Assembly: GCA_001005265.1 (NCBI GenBank) | Contig: CP011392.1 | Span: 124,001 to 188,000, forward strand | Length of the DNA: 64,000 bases | Reading direction: 5' to 3' | Origin: Dehalogenimonas sp. WBC-2 | Lineage (GTDB): Bacteria; Chloroflexota; Dehalococcoidia; Dehalococcoidales; Dehalococcoidaceae | Shown: piece after piece, positions 26,825-34,568 of the stretch | Position numbering within the stretch: position 1 is the stretch's first letter | Layout: each line of letters begins with the position of its first letter | The notes under the pieces: model-generated | The model's input: only the letters and a program-made list of their open reading frames with translations | The model's database searches: none | What the model was told of the DNA's origin: nothing | Made by a program: the position numbers and the translations under genes

Positions 26825-28126
26825 ATGAACGGAACAGGCACGAATATAAATCTATCCTCCAGGCTGGCGGTTGCAATGTCACCGGAAATTATGACCTTCT
26901 TGCGGAATGCGGCTGAGGTGGCTGCTATAAGGGGCTATCGGTTATTCCTGGTGGGTGGAGCGGTAAGGGATATCCTGCTGGGCCGCCCCGGTTTTGACAT
27001 AGACCTGTCGGTTGAAGGAGATGCTATTGAACTGGCACGGGCACTGGCTGAAAGCCCTGATAATGTTACGCTACATCACCGTTTTAATACTGCCCGGCTT
27101 AAGTGGGGTGAGCATTGTATTGATCTGGCGCGAAGCCGCCAGGAAACTTATCCCCGTCCTGGCGCTTTGCCGACAGTCAGACCGGGTGGCATAGAAGAAG
27201 ACTTGACCCGCCGAGACTTCAGTATTAACGCTATGGCTGTGTCGCTCAACCATAATGATTGGGGACAACTTATTGACTGTCATGCAGGGCAGAGTGATCT
27301 TGAACGCCGAATCATCCGGATACTGCATCCGGCTAGTTTTATCGATGACGCCACCCGTATCTGGCGGGCAGTACGCTATGAGCAACGGCTGGCGTTTGTT
27401 ATTGAACCGCAAACACTGGAGATACTTAAGCGCGATTTACCGATGCTTAAGACCATTAGCGCTGATCGGCAGCGATATGAATTGGAGTGCGTATTAGGTG
27501 AGGCAGAACCGGAGATAGTGTTTCATCATGCCGATACCCTGGGTTTGCTCAAAACCCTTCACCCGGCTTTAAAGGGTGATACATGGTTGAACACCGCCTG
27601 TGCCAGATTACGCGAACTGGATGTAAAACCGCCACCTGAAGCATACTTGGCGCTGCTGGGATGGCGTCTTAGCCATACTGAAAAAGTTGAATTTATTGCT
27701 GGTTTGAGATTGACCAGGCGCCAGTGCCAATCCCTTAATGACAGTACCGTCATTAAGAATGAAATGCCTGTGCTGTCTTCACCACAGACTGCTCCAAGTG
27801 TCGCAGCCTCTAAGTTAAGAGGTTTGGGCGCTGACGCGTTGTTGGCGGCAATGGCTGCGGTTGATTCAAAAGTGGCCCACAGTAACCTTGCTAGATTTGC
27901 AGAGACTTGGCGCCATATTACACCGAGGCTTACCGGTGATGACCTCAAACTGCTAGGGATACCTCAGGGAGCCGTGATAAAACAGTTGCTCAATGAACTT
28001 AGAAATCAGCGCTTGGACGGTGTCATCACTTCACAGGAACAAGAAGTAGCCTTTGTCCACAGATGGCTCAATGAGATGAGAAAACGGTCAGTCTATAATT
28101 ACCCCGAAATCCCCACGCCACACTAA
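26825..28126 (+). CDS. cca: tRNA nucleotidyltransferase / poly(A) polymerase family protein (CCA-adding type)
   Basis: 433 residues from the first ATG; an internal ATG at 26876 fits the usual N-terminus better (about 20 residues before LVGGAVRD). Class II nucleotidyltransferase: LVGGAVRDILLGR, FDIDLSVEGD with the two catalytic aspartates, and RRDFSINAMA. It would repair or add the 3' CCA of tRNAs. A TATAAT at 26813-26818 ends only 6 bp before 26825, so translation from 26825 would be leaderless, another argument for 26876. No HD domain is visible at the C-terminus. Confidence 0.9.
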   Translation: MNGTGTNINLSSRLAVAMSPEIMTFLRNAAEVAAIRGYRLFLVGGAVRDILLGRPGFDIDLSVEGDAIELARALAESPDNVTLHHRFNTARLKWGEHCIDLARSRQETYPRPGALPTVRPGGIEEDLTRRDFSINAMAVSLNHNDWGQLIDCHAGQSDLERRIIRILHPASFIDDATRIWRAVRYEQRLAFVIEPQTLEILKRDLPMLKTISADRQRYELECVLGEAEPEIVFHHADTLGLLKTLHPALKGDTWLNTACARLRELDVKPPPEAYLALLGWRLSHTEKVEFIAGLRLTRRQCQSLNDSTVIKNEMPVLSSPQTAPSVAASKLRGLGADALLAAMAAVDSKVAHSNLARFAETWRHITPRLTGDDLKLLGIPQGAVIKQLLNELRNQRLDGVITSQEQEVAFVHRWLNEMRKRSVYNYPEIPTPH

Positions 28127-28179
28127 GGCCATCGGCCAAATCTGCGTTGCCGATTTACCGTGATGCTGACACAGTGACC

Positions 28180-28683
28180 CTAATTGACCAGTTTGAAATT
28201 TGATTTTGGAGTGCCGCAGATGGGGCAGATATCCGGAGCTTCACCCAATACGGTATTGCCGCAAACCTGGCAGACGTAATATGGCCGTTCCTCAGTTTTG
28301 GCACCTAATTCCGTGTCGTTCAAGGCTTTCTGAAACAGAGAGTGATGGATTTTTTCAACGGCGTTAGCGCTGGTGAAGGTCATTTCAGCCTGCGGCAGAT
28401 TATCTTTCTTGGCCTGGGCGATGAAATCAGGATATATTTGGATGAATTCCTGGTGTTCACCGTTAATGGCTGATTTAAGATTGTCTGACGTGCTGCCTGT
28501 GCCCTTCATCACTCTAAAATGATTGCGGGCATGTACTGTTTCAGCCTCAGCGGCGGCGCGGAAGAGACGCGCTACCTGGGGAAGCCCCTCGGCATCGGCC
28601 TTGTCGGCGAAGAAAAGATATTTGCGGTTAGCCTGACTTTCACCGGCAAAAGCGGCGGCAAGATTCTGTTCAGTTGTTCCCAT
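28180..28683 (-). CDS. Rubrerythrin
   Basis: 167 residues from the ATG at 28683, which has GGAGGGATC immediately before it. N-terminal ferritin-like four-helix di-iron domain with ExxH motifs (AAEAETVHARNHF), and C-terminal rubredoxin-like FeS4 site (CQVCG and CPICG, about residues 137-157). NAD(P)H-dependent peroxide reduction in anaerobes. Monocistronic. Confidence 0.95.
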   Translation of the reverse strand: MGTTEQNLAAAFAGESQANRKYLFFADKADAEGLPQVARLFRAAAEAETVHARNHFRVMKGTGSTSDNLKSAINGEHQEFIQIYPDFIAQAKKDNLPQAEMTFTSANAVEKIHHSLFQKALNDTELGAKTEERPYYVCQVCGNTVLGEAPDICPICGTPKSNFKLVN

Positions 28684-28835
28684 GTGATCCCTCCGTAATT
28701 TGGTATCTTTATCATCATAGCTTAAATATATGTTTGTATCCAAATATCGGGGCATTTGAGGCTGGGTGACTCAGCCTTATATTTGGGTTGGGTTAGCTGA
28801 CCTGAAAGCTGAGTTGTGTTATGATACAAATAGCT

Positions 28836-29321
28836 ATGAAAATTGATGTCACTATTGACAAAGAATTTAAAAAAACAGTTTCGCCACTCTGGTTGCGGAG
28901 CGTAGCGCGGCAGATAATGATCGCTCAATGCGCCGAAGCGGCGTCGGAGATGGGCATATATATCACCGGTCAGGAAAAGATTCGGGACCTGAACCGCCTG
29001 TACCGGCACAAAGACAAACCTACTGATGTCCTTTCATTCTCCTTCTACGTCAAAGAAGCCGCCGCTGATGCCACTACAGATTGTGATTTTCCGCCGTCCG
29101 CGGACGGTATTATCCACCTGGGGGAAGTGGTTATCTCCTTGCCTCAGGCCGAGATTCAGGCGGTGGAATATAATCATCCGCTTAATACCGAACTGGCACG
29201 ACTCCTGATACACGGCATCATGCATTTACTGGGGTTCAATCATGAAATTGACGCCGACGCTGAGATAATGGAAAACCGAGAACAGGAAATTCTGAAACTT
29301 CTGGAGCCGTCTCTTTGCTGA
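28836..29321 (+). CDS. ybeY: Endoribonuclease YbeY (rRNA maturation)
   Basis: 161 residues from the ATG at 28836; an earlier ATG at 28821 lies inside a likely -10 box (TATGAT). The zinc-binding HGIMHLLGFNH motif (H-x3-H-x5-H) is near the C-terminus, and DVLSFSF in the middle. Single-strand-specific RNase involved in 16S rRNA 3' maturation and ribosome quality control. Its end overlaps the next gene by 7 bp. Confidence 0.93.
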   Translation: MKIDVTIDKEFKKTVSPLWLRSVARQIMIAQCAEAASEMGIYITGQEKIRDLNRLYRHKDKPTDVLSFSFYVKEAAADATTDCDFPPSADGIIHLGEVVISLPQAEIQAVEYNHPLNTELARLLIHGIMHLLGFNHEIDADAEIMENREQEILKLLEPSLC

Positions 29322-29887
29322 AGGTTCTTGGTCTTTCTGGGAGTCCGCGGCTGGGTGGTAATACAGAACAATTATTGCACGAGGTTATGCGTGGCGCCAG
29401 AGAACATGGTGCCGAGACGCGCGTTATTGAAATCGCTGACTTGGATATTTCCGGGTGTACTCACTGTGATTACTGTCGGCGCGCCGGTGAATGTAAAATA
29501 AGAGACGATATGGCAATGGTCTATGAGGCGCTCCGCCTGGCTGACCGGGTGGTTGTCGCCTCACCGTTGCATTTCATGTCGGTTACAGCGCAACTTAAAG
29601 CCGCTATTGACCGCTGTCAATGCCTGTGGGTTAGAAAATATGAAATGAAGCTGCCGCCGCTGGAACCTGCCAAGCCGCGGAAGGGTATATTTATCTCAAC
29701 AGGCGGACGCCGGGTGGAAAACCTGTTTGATGCGGCGAGGATTACCGTTAAAGCGTTTTTTACCGTCCTGGATATTGATTACACCGGTGAGATTTTGTTC
29801 TCCGGAGTTGATAAAGCCGGTGCTATTGCGAATGTACCTGAGGCGCTGAAACAGGCTTTTGAAGCCGGAGAGAAGCTGGTAGAATAA
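29315..29887 (+). CDS. Flavodoxin-fold NADPH-dependent FMN reductase / iron-sulfur flavoprotein
   Basis: 190 residues starting with TTG at 29315, overlapping ybeY. FMN-phosphate loop GLSGSPRLGGNT (about residues 5-16), and a cysteine set CTHCDYCRRAGEC (about 49-61) as in iron-sulfur flavoproteins of anaerobes, which transfer electrons from ferredoxin. Followed 21 bp later by a flavin-reductase-like gene. Confidence 0.88.
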   Translation: MLKVLGLSGSPRLGGNTEQLLHEVMRGAREHGAETRVIEIADLDISGCTHCDYCRRAGECKIRDDMAMVYEALRLADRVVVASPLHFMSVTAQLKAAIDRCQCLWVRKYEMKLPPLEPAKPRKGIFISTGGRRVENLFDAARITVKAFFTVLDIDYTGEILFSGVDKAGAIANVPEALKQAFEAGEKLVE

Positions 29888-29907
29888 GCCTTCAGTGAGG
29901 AACGAAT

Positions 29908-30477
29908 ATGGCTAAAATAAAACTTGGTCCACAGTCACTGCTATATCCCATGCCTGCCTTGTTGGTGGGTGCCCAGGTGAATGGCAAACCCAATTTTATC
30001 ACTGTCGCCTGGGGTGGTATTGCCTGCGGAGACCCGCCGATGGTCTCGGTGGCCATTCGACATACCCGCTACAGTCTTAAAGGCATTATGGAAAACAAGT
30101 GTTTTTCGGTGAATATCCCCGGTGCCGATCTAGTTAAAGAAGTTGATTATTGCGGCATTGTCTCCGGTTTGAAGACGGACAAAGTAGCAGACTGCAAATT
30201 TAAGGTTGTTACCGGCAAACTCTGCGGTGCGCCGTTGATCGAAGCCTGCCCGGTGAACCTTGAGTGTGAACTGCACCATACCATTGATTTGGGCAGTCAT
30301 GTACTGGTGATCGGGCGCATCACGGAATGCCATATATCTGAAGAATGTCTTACTAATGGCCGCCCTGACGTAACCAAGATCAATCCCCTGGTCTATACCA
30401 CAGCTCAGTCTCAGTACCAGACACTGGGAGCTGTTGTTGGCAAAGCATTCAAGGTAGGCAACGAGATCAAAGGGTAA
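29908..30477 (+). CDS. Flavin reductase-like domain protein (flavoredoxin family)
   Basis: 189 residues, FMN-binding split-barrel (VNGKPNFITVAWGGIACGDPPMVSV core, about 25-49; SVNIPGADLVKEVDYCGIVSG). Related to flavoredoxin. Cytoplasmic. Likely cotranscribed with the preceding flavoprotein, suggesting a small electron-transfer pair. Confidence 0.88.
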   Translation: MAKIKLGPQSLLYPMPALLVGAQVNGKPNFITVAWGGIACGDPPMVSVAIRHTRYSLKGIMENKCFSVNIPGADLVKEVDYCGIVSGLKTDKVADCKFKVVTGKLCGAPLIEACPVNLECELHHTIDLGSHVLVIGRITECHISEECLTNGRPDVTKINPLVYTTAQSQYQTLGAVVGKAFKVGNEIKG

Positions 30478-30716
30478 CCGCTGGTATCCTTTGATATTTG
30501 ATGTTTGATTTTTCCCAACGAACCATGCCTATAGATCTGAAGTGGCCTCGATATGACTTTTGCCTACTCACGATTAACCCCAGGCTCAGTGCCTGAAAAC
30601 CTGCCTTATTGCGATTTAAATTCGTTTAATTATGACCTTCTACGTTTGAGAATGGCTTTTTTAACCAAAACACGATAAAATTAGTGTTTACTATTCTTAA
30701 AAGAGGTTAATCGGCA

Positions 30717-31823
30717 ATGGCGACAAAACGGGATTATTACGAGGTGCTGGGCATTGCCCGTAGTGCCTCTGACGATGAGATAAAAAAGGCCTTCCGCAAA
30801 CTGGCTTTCCAGTATCACCCCGACCGCAACAAAGAAGACGACGCTGAAGCCAAGTTCAAGGAGATCAACGAAGCCTATTCTGTTCTTTGTGATGCTAACA
30901 AGCGGGCGGCTTATGATCGTTTCGGTCATGCGGGCGCCAACGGCGGGCCTTTTGGAGGAGCAGGTGGTGGCGGCTTTGAGGACTTCGGTTTTGGTGGCGG
31001 ATTGGGTGAGATTTTTGAGACCTTTTTCGGTGGTATGGGTGGCACAGGCAGGCAGGCGGCCCGCCGGGGTACCGACCTTAATTACCGTTTGAATATAACG
31101 CTTGAGGAAGCTTCAACGGGCATTGAAAAAGAGGTCAATATCCAGCGGGTAGAAGCCTGTGAAATGTGTAAAGGTACCGGCGCCAAGGAAGGCACCTCGC
31201 CAACCAAATGTGCTGAATGTGGCGGCCAGGGCAAGGTTTATCAGGTACAACGTAGCGTCTTTGGGCGTTTTACCAACGTGGTTACTTGTCCGCGCTGCCG
31301 TGGAGAGGGTCAGACCATCACTGACCCGTGTCCCAATTGCAAGGGCGTCGGCCGTGAGCGAATGACGCGTACTATTAAGGTTAAGATACCTGCCGGTATC
31401 GATAATGGCAACCAGATCCGAATGAGTGGCGGCGGTAACATGGGTGAGCGAAATGGCGGCGCCGGTGACCTGTATATAACCGTCAATGTTGCCACCCACA
31501 AACTGTTTAAGCGCGACGGCGATAATGTCGTTTATGAACTGCCGGTCAACTTTGCCCAGGCCGCTCTAGGCGTCGAACTTGATGTCCCCACCCTCTACGG
31601 TCCCGCCAGGCTCAAGGTGCCGTCAGGCGTGCAGACAGGCAAGGTTATCCGGCTCAAGGGTAAGGGAATGCCGATCCTCAATAAAACAGCTTCTTTCGGT
31701 GATGAGTGGGTTGAGGTTAAGGTGGTAACACCGGAGAAGCTCAACAAGAAGCAGAAGCAATTGTTTGAGGATCTGGCAAAATCACTGGGGACGCCGGTGG
31801 GGGATGAGGTTGAAACCGGCTAG
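30717..31823 (+). CDS. dnaJ: Chaperone protein DnaJ
   Basis: 368 residues, type I J-protein. J domain with HPD motif (residues 33-35), Gly/Phe-rich linker, four CxxCxGxG zinc modules ([32 protein letters not shown], about 145-212) and the C-terminal substrate-binding domain. Stimulates DnaK ATPase. dnaK/grpE are not in the window, and no CIRCE element is visible upstream. Confidence 0.96.
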   Translation: MATKRDYYEVLGIARSASDDEIKKAFRKLAFQYHPDRNKEDDAEAKFKEINEAYSVLCDANKRAAYDRFGHAGANGGPFGGAGGGGFEDFGFGGGLGEIFETFFGGMGGTGRQAARRGTDLNYRLNITLEEASTGIEKEVNIQRVEACEMCKGTGAKEGTSPTKCAECGGQGKVYQVQRSVFGRFTNVVTCPRCRGEGQTITDPCPNCKGVGRERMTRTIKVKIPAGIDNGNQIRMSGGGNMGERNGGAGDLYITVNVATHKLFKRDGDNVVYELPVNFAQAALGVELDVPTLYGPARLKVPSGVQTGKVIRLKGKGMPILNKTASFGDEWVEVKVVTPEKLNKKQKQLFEDLAKSLGTPVGDEVETG

Positions 31824-31871
31824 AAGCCGCAATTGGAAAGACCATAAGTTTCAAGTTCCGAATCCCAAACA

Positions 31872-31932
31872 CGCCGATATGCCATCATTTTCATAAATCT
31901 CTGCGATTTACAGTGCTGTGAAACTTACCCAT
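31872..31932 (-). pseudogene. Decayed reductive dehalogenase gene start (rdhA remnant)
   Basis: On the minus strand AGGAGA precedes an ATG at 31932 that begins MGKFHSTVNRRD, the classical RdhA Tat signal start. One base is missing between 31894 and 31895: restoring it continues D-F-M-K, as in the intact rdhA at 58771 (FHSTISRRDFMK). Nucleotides TTTCACAG..AC....CGCAGAGATTT-ATGAAAA align with the intact gene. After about 20 codons the resemblance ends, so only the very 5' end of a former rdhA remains, next to dnaJ. Confidence 0.75.
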
Positions 31933-32062
31933 TGTTATCTCCTTATTTTTGTTATACTCTTGTCGATCATGGATGCCTAACACATTCTTTCGCCTCCTAA
32001 CTATCCATATTCATATATACACTAATAATTGATATATTGACTTATACATCTTTTATCGCATA

Positions 32063-32087
32063 TATACATCGTACTTAGTATTAGTAC
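32063..32087. promoter_or_regulatory. Motif shared with the rdhA upstream region (copy 1)
   Basis: TATACATCGTAC followed by TTAGTATTAGTAC, 131 bp upstream of the rdhA remnant start. The intact rdhA has TATACATCGTAC-CTTAGGATTAGTAC at 59016-59041. The GTACT...AGTAC part is an inverted repeat, so a dimeric regulator could bind it. Confidence 0.6.
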
Positions 32088-32093
32088 CATATT

Positions 32094-32668
32094 GTACTTT
32101 TTACGTAATTTTTATTGAGATAGCCTACTGTAAAAAAAATAATTCACATTTTTCTTCCCAGTGTGAATCTGGTTGTGCTTCGTCAGTTCAAACAAACTGC
32201 GCTGGGCCAATTTTTTTGCCTACACGTTCAGTTTCGCTTGGAACGCTGTTTGTCAGAACTATTTGGAGTGGACATCGATTGAAACCTCTAGTATCCGTCA
32301 TCTTTTTCCTCAGGGATATCCCATTGCCGCATTGCAATCCTTAATCTCATTGCTAAGCACGAAATTATCCATCTAATACCTAGCAACCCTTTCACTTTCG
32401 GTAACCACTGCAATTTACGATTAGATACTTAATGTACCTGGGTGCGACTTATCACTGTTAATGAACAAACTGAATGTCTTGTAGCTAAATAATATTACTA
32501 AAGTACTACCGTTACTGGTTGGGTATCGCCCTACATAGTTGAATATGCAGGGCGATTTTGATTCTAAAAGAGAAAAGACGCATTAGTTCAACCTTGCTCA
32601 AGAGCTTTGAAACAGCTCTTTTTGGCTAATTAAGGTGTCTGAAAATTTTAATTACTTTTAATGAATCG
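32094..32668. other. AT-rich intergenic region before the phosphate locus
   Basis: No convincing gene. The open frame at 32173-32376 has no ribosome-binding site. A hairpin ATCGCCCT (32525-32532) / AGGGCGAT (32549-32556) followed by TTTT could terminate plus-strand transcription arriving from upstream and insulate the phosphate promoter. Confidence 0.5.
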
Positions 32669-32718
32669 TTAAAGAGGATTTCATGACGTCTTAACACTCC
32701 CTTAAAGTTGGGCTGTTA
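32669..32718 (+). promoter_or_regulatory. Pho-box-like array: five hexamers at exact 11-bp spacing
   Basis: TTAAAG (32669), TTCATG (32680), TTAACA (32691), TTAAAG (32702) and CTGTTA (32713), each separated by 5 bp. PhoP/PhoB proteins bind direct TT(A/C)A(A/C)A-type repeats with this 11-bp helical phase. A TATTAT -10 candidate at 32717-32722 overlaps the last repeat, putting the start of transcription near 32729. The downstream operon is a Pst-type phosphate transporter, which supports phosphate control. Confidence 0.7.
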
Positions 32719-32730
32719 TTATAGGTATTA

Positions 32731-32809
32731 GTGACGACGAAAGTACTGGTGCGGAAATGCCGAAGGAAGTCAGATAAGAGACCGCCGTCACCTTCACAGA
32801 CTTCCTTCG
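32731..32809 (+). ncRNA. Predicted H-type pseudoknot in the leader of the phosphate operon
   Basis: Strand order A1-B1-A2-B2. GTGACG (32731-32736) pairs with CGTCAC (32786-32791), extended by GCGG (32751-32754) with CCGC (32782-32785). CGAAGGAAGTC (32761-32771), lying inside that stem, is perfectly complementary to GACTTCCTTCG (32799-32809) outside it. The structure begins where transcription is expected to start. I match it to no known riboswitch class. Confidence 0.55.
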
Positions 32810-32975
32810 TGCTCAGGTCGAACCCAAGCTTCTTATTGTAACCAGTCGCCACTTACTCGTCAATTACGCTTGGGGTTGCACTGTGTACCGAGGAGGAAAA
32901 ACAAAAAAGAAAAACGAGGTAACAGACTGAGGCAGTTACATCAACCACAAGTAAAGAAAAACGAGGAGATTAAAA

Positions 32976-34514
32976 GTGAATCTATCAAAAGGAAAGAGAA
33001 TAGCCTCCGTTGCTCTGGCTTTGGGCGCCATCGCAGTGACATTAGTCCCGGTCAGCGCAGCCAACACGCCGATTGACCAGGCTGTTAGCCCGGGCATCGG
33101 CCGGTTGAATCACCTAACATTCCAAGGATCTACCACTGTAGGCCCCATCATCCAGCAGGCTGCTGCCGCGTACAATACGGCGCGCGGCTCTACCATCATC
33201 TTGGACGATGGTAACAATATTGTTCAAAAGGGTTCCGGCTACGGCCAGAACGCGATGACCCTCGGTACCGGCGATGGTGCGGCCTTGGGCCACATCGCAA
33301 CCGATATTGGCATGTCTTCCGGCGTGGTAAACGCCACCACTTTTCCTGACGTCAAACCCATCGCTATCGCCCGCGACGGCATGGTAGCCGCCGCCAATGA
33401 GACCGGCGCCGCTTGGGTCGGTCACGAGATCCTCAACATCACCATTGGCCAACTCGACGACATCTACGAAGGCCGCGTCCACAACTGGAACCAGATCATC
33501 GATCCTGTGACCGGCAAGACCGGTCCTGACATGGTCATCGTGCCCCGGGCTCGCAACATCGGTTCGGGCACACGAGCCTCCTGGAAGGATTCTGTAGCCG
33601 GCACCTTCAACCCCGCCGATGTTGATCCCACTGTTGGCGGAGCCCAGGAATACAACGAGAACTGGGTCATCGTCAACTGGGGTCTCAACGCCCGTCTCGG
33701 TACCCAGGTTGAAATGCAGAATGTCCTCAACGGCGCTACAGCTTCCGGCCAGATTGGCTATGTCGGCCTGGGCTTCGGCAAGGATGCCACCCATCCCAAC
33801 ATCACCGATCTCAACATTGTCAAGAATACTTTGATCAAAAACGGCACCGGCACTTTCACCGCTCTAACTAACGCTGGAGACAATGTAAAGGGTTCTCAAC
33901 TGAATGAAGGTGCTAATACCGTTACCGTGACTACCGCTGGCACCTTTGTTATCACTACCCCGGCCGGTTGCACCGGCACAGTGGCTGCCGGGACTGGCAC
34001 CACTATCACTGGTGGTGCTACTCTAGCCGCCAGTAGCACTAACACGGTCACCGTCGCCGGTACCGGCACCATTATCGTTACTTTGAACTACACCCTCGGT
34101 TATGCTCCAACGTCAATCAATATCTACACCGGCGTTTACCCCTTCGCCCGCTTCCTGTGGCTGTTGACTAACACCGACGCGATCTCCGGAACAACAACCT
34201 TCGCCAACTACGATCCCGCTAGCCATGATGGCATCAAGGACTTCATCAACTGGATGCGCCAGGTCGATGGCGCCGGCCAGCAGGCTGTCGTCGATACCGG
34301 GTTCTTACGTCTCGTCGCTGCCCAGGATGTCGATAGCAACGGCGGCGTTAACGTCCTGGACCTCATATCCGTCGGCAACAAAGTCGGCGCTGCCAGCAAC
34401 CTAGGCCGCGCTGATGTTGACCACAATGGTTCGGTCAACGTCCTTGACCTGATCGCCGTTGGTAACTGGGTTGGAGCCGCGATAGTCGCTGACCCGACCA
34501 CCCCACTCCCTTAG
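32976..34514 (+). CDS. Secreted PstS-like phosphate-binding protein with C-terminal type-I dockerin
   Basis: 512 residues, GTG start with GAGGAG 7 bp upstream. Signal peptide for signal peptidase I (cut near VSAAN, about residue 30) with no lipobox. PstS-type fold: FQGSTTVGP (about 48-56) and RARNIGSGTRASW (about 190-202) are the phosphate-loop motifs. A Thr/Gly-rich segment (about 305-375) interrupts the fold. The end (about 452-502) has two dockerin F-hand repeats, DVDSNGGVNVLD and DVDHNGSVNVLD, each a calcium loop. Codons are strongly C-ending, which suggests high expression. First gene of the operon. Confidence 0.88.
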   Translation: MNLSKGKRIASVALALGAIAVTLVPVSAANTPIDQAVSPGIGRLNHLTFQGSTTVGPIIQQAAAAYNTARGSTIILDDGNNIVQKGSGYGQNAMTLGTGDGAALGHIATDIGMSSGVVNATTFPDVKPIAIARDGMVAAANETGAAWVGHEILNITIGQLDDIYEGRVHNWNQIIDPVTGKTGPDMVIVPRARNIGSGTRASWKDSVAGTFNPADVDPTVGGAQEYNENWVIVNWGLNARLGTQVEMQNVLNGATASGQIGYVGLGFGKDATHPNITDLNIVKNTLIKNGTGTFTALTNAGDNVKGSQLNEGANTVTVTTAGTFVITTPAGCTGTVAAGTGTTITGGATLAASSTNTVTVAGTGTIIVTLNYTLGYAPTSINIYTGVYPFARFLWLLTNTDAISGTTTFANYDPASHDGIKDFINWMRQVDGAGQQAVVDTGFLRLVAAQDVDSNGGVNVLDLISVGNKVGAASNLGRADVDHNGSVNVLDLIAVGNWVGAAIVADPTTPLP

Positions 34515-34568
34515 TATCGAACAATCAATAGCAACAGCAATCCAAAAAATAAAACTGAGGAGAATCAA

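Noticed and set aside
32173-32376. 67-codon ORF in the gap before the phosphate locus
   Set aside because: No Shine-Dalgarno, no recognisable composition, and it lies in AT-rich DNA next to an rdhA relic.
32731-32809. Leader RNA as SRP RNA, tmRNA, RNase P or a known c-di-GMP riboswitch
   Set aside because: A GCCGAAGGAAG stretch recalls SRP RNA, but the flanking conserved parts of each of these RNAs are missing.
33114-33794. 226-codon open frame antisense to the dockerin-PstS gene
   Set aside because: Arises from the strong C-ending codon bias of the sense gene; composition is Asp/Gly/Val rich, there is no ribosome site, and the sense frame has clear domains.
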